Of a stretch of 64,000 bases of DNA, positions 8,652-16,685 are shown piece by piece. Within the stretch, counting starts at the first letter, position 1; each line of letters opens with the position of its first letter. The stretch comes from Sulfurihydrogenibium subterraneum DSM 15120 (GTDB lineage: Bacteria > Aquificota > Aquificia > Aquificales > Hydrogenothermaceae). The notes beneath the pieces are model-generated. The model worked only from the letters and a program-made list of their open reading frames with translations, ran no database searches and was not told the origin of the DNA. The stretch spans positions 248,001 to 312,000 of the forward strand of contig NZ_JHUV01000008.1 in NCBI RefSeq assembly GCF_000619805.1, written 5' to 3'. The translations under genes and the position numbers were made by a program.

Positions 8652-8681
8652 GGTGGGGTTTATATACCTCTGCCGATTTTT
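8652..8681 (+). terminator. Possible terminator behind the KaiC-like pair
   Basis: A GC-rich imperfect hairpin (GGTGGGG at 8652-8658 against CCTCTGCC at 8667-8674, with wobble pairs), followed by GATTTTT. It lies 34 bases after the HTH gene stop. Moderately weak. Confidence 0.4.
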
Positions 8682-8812
8682 AATCTTAGTTAATCCAATC
8701 CTGTTTTATAACCCTAAGAACTTGATAATAAAAAACTTTAGGTATTTATTTTAAGCTTTCTTAATTTCACTATGGAAAATCATATATAGATATGCCTATA
8801 TAATCTATGCCA

Positions 8813-8832
8813 TGTCTATAATTGTCTATAAT
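8813..8832 (+). repeat. Perfect tandem 10-bp repeat upstream of DHH operon
   Basis: TGTCTATAAT occurs twice back to back (8813-8822, 8823-8832), each copy holding a TATAAT. A third TATAAT sits at 8799-8804 within TATGCCTATATAATCTATGCC. No good -35 box stands at 16-18 bases from any of them. Rest of the 279-bp gap (8619-8897) is AT-rich with nothing else clear apart from the possible terminator. Confidence 0.55.
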
Positions 8833-8897
8833 AATGTTAGAATTAAATACTTTACAGTTAGCAATTATTAACTTAAAATATTGTATGGAGGTTTAAA

Positions 8898-9755
8898 ATG
8901 AAAACTGTTTGTATTTATCATAAAAACTGTACCGATGGAACTACAGCAGCTGCAATATTGCTGCTGAAATATCCTGATTGTAAAGCATTCCCATTAGACC
9001 ACAACTATAGAGATGAAGAGTTTCAACCAATATTAGAAGAAGTAGATGAAAACACTACAGTTTATATAGTAGATTTTTCAATTAAACAACCATACTTTGA
9101 AAAGCTGATAAGTAAGGCAAAAGAAGTTATAAATATAGACCACCACATAAGCGCAAAAGATATGTTAGAAGAGTTTACTAAAAAATATAATAACTTTAAA
9201 TTAGTTTTTGATAACGACAAATCAGGTGCATCTTTAACTTGGTATTATTTGTTTGGCAATGAACCACCACCTATTGTTAAGTATGTTGAAGATAAAGATA
9301 TATGGAAATGGACTTTTGGAGATACAACAAAATACGTCAACGATTACCTATTTTTATATACCAATAAACCAGAAGAGTTAAAACAATTTTTTGACAAAGA
9401 TGTAAACGAAATTACAGAAAAAGGTAAGATAATAAATCAATATACTACATACCTTATAGATAGCTTTGTAGAAAAATCAAAAGACCTTTATATACAAATT
9501 GGAAGTTATAAAGTAAGAGCTTACAACACAGGACTATTCCAATCAGAGATAGGGAACAAGTTAGCAACTTTACACGACCAAGCCGTCTGTCTGTTTTCTA
9601 TTAACGGAGACTATGTAAAACTAAGTTTTAGAAGCCTAGACCACCATAATCCTTCTGCACTCGATTTAGCAAAAATGTTAAATGGTGGCGGGCACAGAAA
9701 TGCAGCTGGAGCTTCTATAAATTTAAGAGAGTTTTGTAATATATTACTAATATAA
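8898..9755 (+). CDS. DHH-family phosphoesterase
   Basis: Predicted metal-dependent phosphoesterase of the DHH/DHHA1 superfamily (relatives cleave nanoRNA, cyclic dinucleotides or pyrophosphate). The 285-residue product shows the N-terminal HKNCTDGTTAAA motif, VDFS near residue 57, the DHH signature in INIDHHIS near residue 80, and the DHHA1 glycine motif GGGHRNAAG near the C-terminus. There are no membrane or regulatory domains. GGAGG stands just before the ATG. Leads an operon with a TetR regulator and dtd. Exact substrate cannot be told. Confidence 0.83.
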   Translation: MKTVCIYHKNCTDGTTAAAILLLKYPDCKAFPLDHNYRDEEFQPILEEVDENTTVYIVDFSIKQPYFEKLISKAKEVINIDHHISAKDMLEEFTKKYNNFKLVFDNDKSGASLTWYYLFGNEPPPIVKYVEDKDIWKWTFGDTTKYVNDYLFLYTNKPEELKQFFDKDVNEITEKGKIINQYTTYLIDSFVEKSKDLYIQIGSYKVRAYNTGLFQSEIGNKLATLHDQAVCLFSINGDYVKLSFRSLDHHNPSALDLAKMLNGGGHRNAAGASINLREFCNILLI

Positions 9756-9769
9756 AGTGAGGTGTAGTT

Positions 9770-10366
9770 ATGCTTCAAGCAGGTGAAGACCTTTCAACAA
9801 AAGAAAAAATAATATTAGCAGGTGCAGAAATCATAATAAAGGAAGGAATAAGAAAGTTCACGGCCAAAAACATAGGAAATAAAGTTGGAATTACAGATGC
9901 AGCTATTTACAAGCATTTTACATCTTTAGATGAAATTATTATTGAAATTATAAACAGGTATATATCAAGATGTTCTCAAAGTGTAGATAGAGCAGTATCT
10001 ATGAATCTGTCTACAGAAGAGACGTTAAAACAGGTTATGAGAGAGCATATAAAAGTCTTAGAAGAGACAAAAGGCGCTGTACCTGTTTTATGTTTTGAGT
10101 TTAGCCGTTCTGGAAATAAAAAATTCTTTGATATACTCCATGGATTTGTAGAAAGTTACAAAGAAAAATTATCTCAGATTATAGAAAAAGGTATAAAAGA
10201 AGGAATAGTAAGGGAAGATATAGACCCTAAAGAAACTGCAATGCTTTTTGTTGGTTTAATACAGGCAAAAGTATTTGCATACGTGATGGAAAACAGAGAA
10301 GGTCCAATAATAAGAAATCCAGAAGGCTTAATATCAGAGTTATTCTATGGAATTATGAAAAGATGA
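9770..10366 (+). CDS. TetR/AcrR family transcriptional regulator
   Basis: A 198-residue regulator with the TetR N-terminal DNA-binding domain: [18 protein letters not shown] followed by the helix-turn-helix [20 protein letters not shown] at residues 33-52. The C-terminal helical ligand domain is unspecific. It lies between a DHH phosphoesterase and dtd and overlaps dtd by four bases (ATGA). No divergent target gene is adjacent, so autoregulation or regulation in trans is likely. The repeats at 8813-8832 upstream of the operon are possible sites. Confidence 0.85.
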   Translation: MLQAGEDLSTKEKIILAGAEIIIKEGIRKFTAKNIGNKVGITDAAIYKHFTSLDEIIIEIINRYISRCSQSVDRAVSMNLSTEETLKQVMREHIKVLEETKGAVPVLCFEFSRSGNKKFFDILHGFVESYKEKLSQIIEKGIKEGIVREDIDPKETAMLFVGLIQAKVFAYVMENREGPIIRNPEGLISELFYGIMKR

Positions 10367-10806
10367 TAGCAGTTGTCCAAAGAGTTTTGCATTCAAAAGT
10401 AGAAGTTGAAGGTAAAGTAGTAGGAGAGATTGGAAAAGGTTTAAATATACTTTTAGGCATTGGAAAAGAAGATGAAATCTTAGATATAAATAAACTTGTT
10501 GATAAAATTGTTAATTTAAGGATATTTGAAGATGAAAAAGGAAAGATGAATTTTTCACTACTTGATATAAAAGGAGAGATATTGGTTGTATCTCAATTTA
10601 CACTCCTTGCAAACTTAAAAAAAGGCAGAAGACCGTCTTTTGAAAATGCAGCAGACCCAGAAAAAGCCAAATTTCTTTACCAAGAGTTTGTGAAAAAAAT
10701 CTCAAAATTTGCACCTACAAAAACAGGAATATTTGCAACTGATATGAAAGTGTATATTTTAAACGATGGACCTGTCACATTTATACTTGATTCAAAACTA
10801 CTTTAA
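10363..10806 (+). CDS. dtd: D-aminoacyl-tRNA deacylase
   Basis: Removes D-amino acids and glycine wrongly attached to tRNA. The 147-residue product begins with the typical MIAVVQRV and contains the SQFTLLA motif, [11 protein letters not shown] and the Gly-cis-Pro motif NDGPVTF near the C-terminus. Its ATG overlaps the TetR stop codon, so translation is coupled. Identity is secure. Confidence 0.95.
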   Translation: MIAVVQRVLHSKVEVEGKVVGEIGKGLNILLGIGKEDEILDINKLVDKIVNLRIFEDEKGKMNFSLLDIKGEILVVSQFTLLANLKKGRRPSFENAADPEKAKFLYQEFVKKISKFAPTKTGIFATDMKVYILNDGPVTFILDSKLL

Positions 10807-10808
10807 AC

Positions 10809-11021
10809 TTACCTTCTAAACCAAGGTTTTTTCTCACCCTTGGCTTCTCGAGGAGGGAATATACTTCTATACAAATTTTTCCAAAAAACTTTAGCCCGTG
10901 TGGATTTATAAGCCCAAATAGAAACAGACACAGATAGAACTATCCACAAAGGAATAAGAATTTTTATTAATAACTCCGTTGCCTGTTTTTCCATTTGATT
11001 AAAGGCAGATGGGTCAACCAT
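10809..11021 (-). CDS. Small single-span membrane protein, unknown function
   Basis: A 70-residue protein; the ATG at 11021 is preferred over a GTG at 11033 because AAGGGTGG lies eight bases upstream of it. It has a short N-terminus, one hydrophobic helix of about 20 residues (LLIKILIPLWIVLSVSVSIW), then a basic tail ending EKKPWFRR. It reads divergently from rimO, with a promoter candidate at 11055-11082, and stops three bases after dtd. I do not recognise the family. Confidence 0.6.
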   Translation of the reverse strand: MVDPSAFNQMEKQATELLIKILIPLWIVLSVSVSIWAYKSTRAKVFWKNLYRSIFPPREAKGEKKPWFRR

Positions 11022-11035
11022 AACTACTTCCACCC

Positions 11036-11064
11036 TTGCAGTTTTCTAATAAAAAGTATATCTT
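11036..11064 (+). promoter_or_regulatory. Promoter candidate for rimO operon
   Basis: TTGCAG (11036-11041), 17-base spacer, TATCTT (11059-11064). Transcription would start near 11071, ten bases above the AAGGAGG site of rimO. Confidence 0.45.
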
Positions 11065-11082
11065 ATTTTAAACTTTTTTCAA
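11055..11082 (-). promoter_or_regulatory. Promoter candidate for the 70-residue membrane protein
   Basis: Minus-strand TTGAAA (11082-11077), 16-base spacer, TATACT (11060-11055). It overlaps the rimO promoter and the first bases of the rimO ribosome site. Confidence 0.42.
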
Positions 11083-11092
11083 GGAGGGAAAA

Positions 11093-12385
11093 CTGAAAAG
11101 GTTAAAGATAAACGTAATAAGCTTAGGATGTCCTAAAAATTTGGTAGATACAGAAAATATACTTGGAACATTAAATACCACAAATGTAGAGTTTACGCCA
11201 AGTAGTGAAGAAGCTGACGTAATACTTATAAACACCTGTGGTTTTATAGATGCAGCAAAAGAAGAGTCTATAAACACAATATTAGAAGCTGTATCCTTAA
11301 AAGAAAAATCAGACAAAAAGATAATAGTAACTGGTTGTCTAGTAGAAAGATACAAACAAGAGTTAGAAAAAGAGATTCCTGAAGTTGATGAGTTTATAGA
11401 TTTAAAAAATCAGACAGTTATTCCACAGAAACTATCAATAGAAGTAAAACCTGAAAGTAAAAGAATTATATCAACACCAAAACATTTAGCATACTTAAAA
11501 ATATCAGAAGGATGCGACCATACTTGCTCTTTCTGTGCTATTCCAAACATTAGAGGAAAGCATAAAAGCAGACCTATCCAAGACCTTGTAGAAGAAGCAA
11601 AATATTTAGCAGACCAAGGAGTAAAAGAGCTAAATGTAGTATCTCAAGATACAAGCTACTACGGAACGGATATTTATGGCAAACCTATGCTTTTTGAACT
11701 TTTAAGACAGATAGAAAAAATAGAAGGTATAAAATGGATAAGACTTTACTACCTTTATCCTACAACAGTTAACGAAGACTTTTTTAAATTCGTAAAAGAC
11801 AGTCAAAAAGTTTTACCTTACATAGAGATGCCTATTCAACACACAGAAGACCACATTTTAAAAGATATGATGAGAGGTTATAGAAAGAAAAAACTTTATC
11901 AGATATTAGAATGGAAAGAAAAGTACACTTCAGATATGGCAGTAAGGAGCTCTGTAATAGTAGGTTATCCAATAGAAAAAGAAAAAGACTTTTTAAGTAT
12001 GCTTGAGTTTCTAAAAGAGGCAAAGTTTGACTGGCTTGGAGTATTTACATATTCCCACGAAGAAAGAACGCCTGCGTATGAGAAACACAAAGATAAAATT
12101 TCTAAAAAAGAAAAGTTGAGAAGATTTAACGAAGTTGTTAAACTTCAAGAAGATATAACTTACGAAAAAAACCTTCAAACAGTTGGAAAAGAGTTTGAGG
12201 TAATTATTGATGGCTTTTCTGAAGAGTGGGAAACCTTGCCTATTGGAAGGTCATACAGGTCAGCTTACGATATAGATGGAATAATTTACATAGAAACTAC
12301 TCAACCTTTAAAAACTGGTGATATAATAAAAGTCCAAATTAAAGAAGTAGCAGACAAATATGACTTAGTTGGAGTAGAGGTTTGA
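11093..12385 (+). CDS. rimO: Ribosomal protein S12 methylthiotransferase RimO, CTG start
   Basis: Radical SAM enzyme that methylthiolates an aspartate of ribosomal protein S12. The 430-residue product has an N-terminal cluster domain beginning [15 protein letters not shown], the radical SAM motif [11 protein letters not shown] near residue 140, and a C-terminal TRAM domain. The first cluster cysteine (GCPKN) lies upstream of the first usual start codon (TTG 11141), and a stop stands at 11069, so the gene must begin at a non-standard codon. CTG at 11093, five bases after AAGGAGG, fits best and gives the normal N-terminus. First gene of the rimO-mtnA-yvcK-nadB-infC run. Confidence 0.9.
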   Translation: MKRLKINVISLGCPKNLVDTENILGTLNTTNVEFTPSSEEADVILINTCGFIDAAKEESINTILEAVSLKEKSDKKIIVTGCLVERYKQELEKEIPEVDEFIDLKNQTVIPQKLSIEVKPESKRIISTPKHLAYLKISEGCDHTCSFCAIPNIRGKHKSRPIQDLVEEAKYLADQGVKELNVVSQDTSYYGTDIYGKPMLFELLRQIEKIEGIKWIRLYYLYPTTVNEDFFKFVKDSQKVLPYIEMPIQHTEDHILKDMMRGYRKKKLYQILEWKEKYTSDMAVRSSVIVGYPIEKEKDFLSMLEFLKEAKFDWLGVFTYSHEERTPAYEKHKDKISKKEKLRRFNEVVKLQEDITYEKNLQTVGKEFEVIIDGFSEEWETLPIGRSYRSAYDIDGIIYIETTQPLKTGDIIKVQIKEVADKYDLVGVEV

Positions 12386-13404
12386 GGAAATTAAAAGATA
12401 TAAGACCGTTAGAGTTTAAAGATGGATTTTTGTTTGTTATAAATCAACTGAAACTTCCCCATGAAATACAGTGGCTTAAACTCTCTAATTTAGAAGATTA
12501 CGAAAAAGCTATAAAAGATATGATAGTAAGGGGAGCTCCACTTATAGGAATAGTAGGAGCCTACGGTTTTTATCAAGGTATAAAAGACGGTTTGCCTGCT
12601 CAAGAAGTCTATCAAAGACTAAAAAATACAAGACCCACAGCTGTAAATCTCTTCTGGGCTTTAGATAGAATTCTTAACTTTTATAATAAATACAAAGAAG
12701 ATTCTGATATTTTACAAAAACTTTTAAAAGAAGCTCAAAGGATAGAGCTTGAAGACTATCACGCCAATAGAATGATAGGTGGATATGGTGAAGTTTTAAT
12801 TCCTGATAACTCAAATGTACTTACCCACTGTAATACAGGTGCTTTGGCAACAGCAGGATGGGGTACTGCTTTAGGTATAATAAGGTCAGCTTGGGAAAAT
12901 GGTAAAAACTTAACTGTTTATGTAGATGAAACAAGACCTTATCTACAAGGTTCAAGATTAACTGCTTGGGAACTTTTAGAAGAAGGAATACCCCACTACA
13001 TAATAACAGACTCTTCAGCTGGATTTTTAATGTCAAAAGGTGTTATAAATGCGGTTGTAGTAGGTGCGGACAGAATAACTGTTAACGGAGATGTGGCAAA
13101 CAAAATAGGAACTTACTCTTTATCTGTATTAGCAAAACATCACAACATTCCTTTTTATGTCGCAGCTCCTACATCTACATTTGATTTATCGTTAGAAAGT
13201 GGAAAAGATATTCATATAGAAGAAAGAAAGGAAGAAGAGGTAAAAAACTGCCATTGCTGTCCAGTTGCTCCGGAAGGCTCAAAAGCCTTAAACTATTCTT
13301 TTGATATTACTCCAGCTGATAACATAACCGCCATCATAACAGAAAAAGGTATAATCGATAAACCTAATAAAGAAAAGATTTTAAAATTTTTTGGGAGAAA
13401 GTGA
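12382..13404 (+). CDS. mtnA: S-methyl-5-thioribose-1-phosphate isomerase
   Basis: Converts methylthioribose-1-phosphate to methylthioribulose-1-phosphate in methionine salvage. The 340-residue product shows [34 protein letters not shown] (catalytic Cys), [17 protein letters not shown] and the Asp-containing [12 protein letters not shown]. Relatives include eIF2B subunits, but the active-site residues point to the enzyme. Starts at TTG overlapping the rimO stop codon. Other salvage genes are not in the window. Confidence 0.93.
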   Translation: MRKLKDIRPLEFKDGFLFVINQLKLPHEIQWLKLSNLEDYEKAIKDMIVRGAPLIGIVGAYGFYQGIKDGLPAQEVYQRLKNTRPTAVNLFWALDRILNFYNKYKEDSDILQKLLKEAQRIELEDYHANRMIGGYGEVLIPDNSNVLTHCNTGALATAGWGTALGIIRSAWENGKNLTVYVDETRPYLQGSRLTAWELLEEGIPHYIITDSSAGFLMSKGVINAVVVGADRITVNGDVANKIGTYSLSVLAKHHNIPFYVAAPTSTFDLSLESGKDIHIEERKEEEVKNCHCCPVAPEGSKALNYSFDITPADNITAIITEKGIIDKPNKEKILKFFGRK

Positions 13405-13405
13405 T

Positions 13406-14401
13406 ATGAAAGTGATAGCTATAGGAGGAGGAACTGGATTATCTACACTTTTAAGGGGTTTAAAACACTTTGTACCTGATTATATGGATGAGTTATCAGC
13501 AATTGTAACAGTATCGGACAACGGTGGAAGTACTGGAATACTTAGAAAAGAAATGAACATTCCAGCACCTGGAGACGTTAGAAACTGTATAACAGCATTG
13601 GCAGAAGATGAAGACATACTTACAAAAGTTATGCAGTATAGATTTACAGAAGGTGAAGGATTAAAAGGACATAGTTTTGGAAACCTTTTTTTAACTGTAC
13701 TGACAAAAATAACCGGCAATTTTTTAACCGCCATAGAGATAACGTCAAAAATTCTTAAGATAAAAGGTAAAATCATACCTTCAACAGACTCTATGGTAAA
13801 CCTTGTTGCAGAGTTTACAGATGGTAAGATAATTAAGGGAGAAGTAGAAATAACAGAATACGGAAGAAAGCTTGTAGCCAAAATAAAGAGAATATGGCTT
13901 GAACCTCAAAACATAAAAGCACCAGCTGAGGCTGTAGAAAAAATCATGGAAGCTGATATGATAATACTTGGACCCGGTAGTTTATTTACAAGCATTATTC
14001 CAAATCTTTTAATAGGAGATATCAAAGAAGCTATATTAAAAAGTCAAGCTTATAAAATATACATCTGTAATGTTATGACCCAATTTGGAGAGACAGATGA
14101 CTTTACAGCTTCTGACCATGTGAAAGCTTTAAACGAAGTAGTAACAGGAGACCCCAATACAAACTTTTTAAATGCAGTTATACTCAATACTACAATACCA
14201 CCTGATGAAGTACTTAAAAGATACCTTAAAGAAAATTCTGAACCCGTTGTTGCAGATGCAGGAAATTTATCAAGAATGGGATTAACTGTCTATGCAAAAG
14301 ACTTGTTAGATGAAGGAAATTATGCAAGACACAGCCCAGAAAAACTGAACAACGTAATTTTAGAAATAATTCAAAACTTAAAAGTAAAAAATGCACATTG
14401 A
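13406..14401 (+). CDS. yvcK: YvcK/CofD-like protein (gluconeogenesis factor family)
   Basis: Family binds UDP-sugars and affects carbon metabolism and cell shape in Bacillus; its precise reaction is unknown. The 331-residue product starts MKVIAIGGGTGLSTLLRGLK and contains VSDNGGSTGILR and GDVRNCITALA, all typical. ATG 13406, with GGGAG upstream, is preferred to a TTG at 13391 inside mtnA. Overlaps nadB by 11 bases. The usual neighbours rapZ and whiA are not present. Confidence 0.9.
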   Translation: MKVIAIGGGTGLSTLLRGLKHFVPDYMDELSAIVTVSDNGGSTGILRKEMNIPAPGDVRNCITALAEDEDILTKVMQYRFTEGEGLKGHSFGNLFLTVLTKITGNFLTAIEITSKILKIKGKIIPSTDSMVNLVAEFTDGKIIKGEVEITEYGRKLVAKIKRIWLEPQNIKAPAEAVEKIMEADMIILGPGSLFTSIIPNLLIGDIKEAILKSQAYKIYICNVMTQFGETDDFTASDHVKALNEVVTGDPNTNFLNAVILNTTIPPDEVLKRYLKENSEPVVADAGNLSRMGLTVYAKDLLDEGNYARHSPEKLNNVILEIIQNLKVKNAH

Positions 14402-15968
14402 CAGATATTTAACTTGTTTTGACACAAAAAATATACCTAACGAAGTTGTTGATACTATAATAGTTGGAAGTGGACTTGCTGGAATATCTTCCGCTTACTA
14501 CCTTTTAAAGTTAGGTATAAAACCCCTAATTATAACAAAGAAAAAACCTGGTATATCTAACTCTTTCTTAGCTCAAGGAGGAATAGCAGCTGCTATAGGA
14601 TGTTTAGACTCTGTAGATTTACACTTTCAAGATACTATCAATGCAGGAAAGGGACTCTGTATAGAAAAAAATGTCAGAATACTGGTAGAAGAAGGTTTAG
14701 AGAGAGTAATAGACCTGATAGTAGCTGGTGTTGAGTTTGACAGAGACGAAAACGGTTTTTTTAAACTTACAAGAGAAGGAGCTCATAGTATAAACAGAGT
14801 GCTACACTCTAAAGATAAAACAGGCTACGAGATAGGTAAAAAACTTTTAGAGCATGTAAAAGATAACGTATTTTTAGCAGAAGGTTTTTATTTAGAGGAA
14901 ATACTTACAGACGAAGATAAATATGTAGGAATCCTTTTATCAGACGGAAAGAATCAAAAAGTTGTAAGGTCTAAATCTCTCGTTTTAGCAACGGGAGGTT
15001 ATAGTGGAGTTTTCTTGAGAAACACTTCTGCATACAATGTATCGGGAGATAGTATAGCAGCTGCATACAGGTCAGGTTGTGAACTAATGGATTTAGAGTT
15101 TATCCAATTCCATCCTACCGCTATTTACTTAGAAGGAAAACCCGGTTGGCTGATATCAGAAGCCGTTAGGGGAGAAGGTGCTATACTTGTAGATGAAAAC
15201 GGAGAAAGATTTATAGATGAGCTAAGACCAAGAGATGAAGTTGCCAGAGCTATATTAAAAAAATATCAAGAAGGACACAAAGTATTTTTAGACATAAAAC
15301 CTCTTATTGATAAAGGCATAGATTTTAAAGAAAGATTTCCAAATATTTTTAATATGTTAAAAGAGTTTGGTTTAGAAAACTCTACAAAAATACCTGTTAG
15401 TCCATCTGCCCACTACACTATCGGTGGAATAAAAGCCCAGTTAGATGGAAGAACTAACATAAAAGGTATTTTTGCAGTTGGAGAGACTGCTTGTAGTGGT
15501 GTTCATGGATCAAATAGGCTTGCAAGCAACTCATTACTTGAATGTATTGTATCTGGATACAAAACGGCATATAATGTTTACATAAATAATATGTGTAGTA
15601 GAATAGATTATACTAACATAGATAACGATAATGACGCAAAAAAACAGATGGATAAACCAGAAAGAGAAAATATTTTAAAAAGAATTAAAACTATAATGTG
15701 GGAGAACGTAGGCTTAATAAGGTCCCAAAAAAGTTTAGAAACAGCCATAAGAGAAATAGAATCTGTATATGATGCTCTATCACCATACTGTAATGTTAGA
15801 TACCTAAAAGATTTAACTATTTTATGTAAGGGCATAATTTTGTCTGCAATGGCAAGAAAAGAAAGCAGAGGAGTCCATTTTAGAGAAGATTATCCAACTC
15901 AATCAGACGAATTTTTAAGACACACTATTTTAGAAAAAAACTTTGAAATAAATTTTAGGAGGTTTTAG
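14391..15968 (+). CDS. nadB: L-aspartate oxidase
   Basis: FAD enzyme that oxidises aspartate to iminoaspartate, first step of NAD synthesis; in anaerobes fumarate can accept the electrons. The 525-residue product has the FAD-binding GSGLAGISSAYYLLKLG, SFLAQGGIAAA, HRVLHSKDKTG (typical of NadB rather than SdhA), HPTAIYL and EAVRGEGAILVDENGERF. Starts inside yvcK. The infC ribosome site lies within its last codons. nadK at 3054 serves the same cofactor pool. Confidence 0.94.
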   Translation: MHIDRYLTCFDTKNIPNEVVDTIIVGSGLAGISSAYYLLKLGIKPLIITKKKPGISNSFLAQGGIAAAIGCLDSVDLHFQDTINAGKGLCIEKNVRILVEEGLERVIDLIVAGVEFDRDENGFFKLTREGAHSINRVLHSKDKTGYEIGKKLLEHVKDNVFLAEGFYLEEILTDEDKYVGILLSDGKNQKVVRSKSLVLATGGYSGVFLRNTSAYNVSGDSIAAAYRSGCELMDLEFIQFHPTAIYLEGKPGWLISEAVRGEGAILVDENGERFIDELRPRDEVARAILKKYQEGHKVFLDIKPLIDKGIDFKERFPNIFNMLKEFGLENSTKIPVSPSAHYTIGGIKAQLDGRTNIKGIFAVGETACSGVHGSNRLASNSLLECIVSGYKTAYNVYINNMCSRIDYTNIDNDNDAKKQMDKPERENILKRIKTIMWENVGLIRSQKSLETAIREIESVYDALSPYCNVRYLKDLTILCKGIILSAMARKESRGVHFREDYPTQSDEFLRHTILEKNFEINFRRF

Positions 15969-15970
15969 CC

Positions 15971-16477
15971 ATTCAGGAACTAAGAATAAACAACCAAATA
16001 AGAGTAAGGGAAGTAAGACTTATTGATGAAGAAGGTAAAAACGTAGGAATAGTTCCTATTGAAGAAGCTCTAAGACGTGCCAGAGAGAAAAATCTAGACC
16101 TGGTAGAAGTATCTCCAAACGCAAATCCACCTGTATGTAAAATAATGGACTATGGCAAATATAAGTTTGAGCAGAAGAAAAAAGAGAAAGAAGCAAAGAA
16201 AAAGCAACACGTTCAAGAAGTTAAAGAGATGAAGTTTAAACTCAATATAGAAAAACACGACTATGAAACGAAGATTAAACACATAAGAGAGTTTATACAA
16301 GACGGAGATAAAGTAAGAGTCTGGATTTGGTTTAGAGGAAGAGAAAACGTCCATCCAGAACTTGGAGACAAACTAGCTCAAAAAATCATAGAAGATGTTA
16401 CAGATATAGCAGTTGTAGAAAAAGCACCTGTTAAAGAAGGTAGAAATATGATGTTTACACTCATTCCTAAAAAATAG
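15971..16477 (+). CDS. infC: Translation initiation factor IF-3, ATT start
   Basis: IF-3 binds the 30S subunit and rejects wrong start codons. The N-terminal domain (IQELRINNQIRVREVRLIDE) begins exactly at ATT 15971, eight bases after AGGAGG (15957-15962); the frame is closed by TAG at 15956 and has no ATG, GTG or TTG before residue 59, in the middle of the conserved protein. ATT gives 168 residues, the normal length. In E. coli infC also starts with ATT, which lets IF-3 repress its own synthesis; the same control is likely here. rpmI and rplT do not follow; a tRNA-Leu does. Confidence 0.94.
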   Translation: MQELRINNQIRVREVRLIDEEGKNVGIVPIEEALRRAREKNLDLVEVSPNANPPVCKIMDYGKYKFEQKKKEKEAKKKQHVQEVKEMKFKLNIEKHDYETKIKHIREFIQDGDKVRVWIWFRGRENVHPELGDKLAQKIIEDVTDIAVVEKAPVKEGRNMMFTLIPKK

Positions 16478-16483
16478 TATAAT
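16454..16483 (+). promoter_or_regulatory. Promoter of tRNA-Leu
   Basis: TTTACA (16454-16459) within the end of infC, 18-base spacer, TATAAT (16478-16483) directly after the infC stop; the tRNA begins ten bases later. Confidence 0.6.
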
Positions 16484-16492
16484 AGATATAAA

Positions 16493-16576
16493 GCCGAAGT
16501 GGCGGAATTGGCAGACGCAGGGGACTCAAAATCCCCCGCCCGCAAGGGCGTGCGGGTTCGACTCCCGCCTTCGGCA
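16493..16576 (+). tRNA. tRNA-Leu (anticodon CAA)
   Basis: Acceptor GCCGAAG pairs with CTTCGGC at the 3' end; anticodon stem GGGGA/TCCCC encloses the loop CTCAAAA with CAA; a long variable arm and the T loop GTTCGACTC are present. 84 bases with discriminator A and no encoded CCA. Confidence 0.95.
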
Positions 16577-16685
16577 TATCAACATGTTTAAATTAAAACC
16601 TATCTATTCTAAATCTCAAAAAAATCCTTGAAAAAATCTGTATAATGGAAATTATGTTTTTAAATATTTTTTGGGGTTTTTAAAT

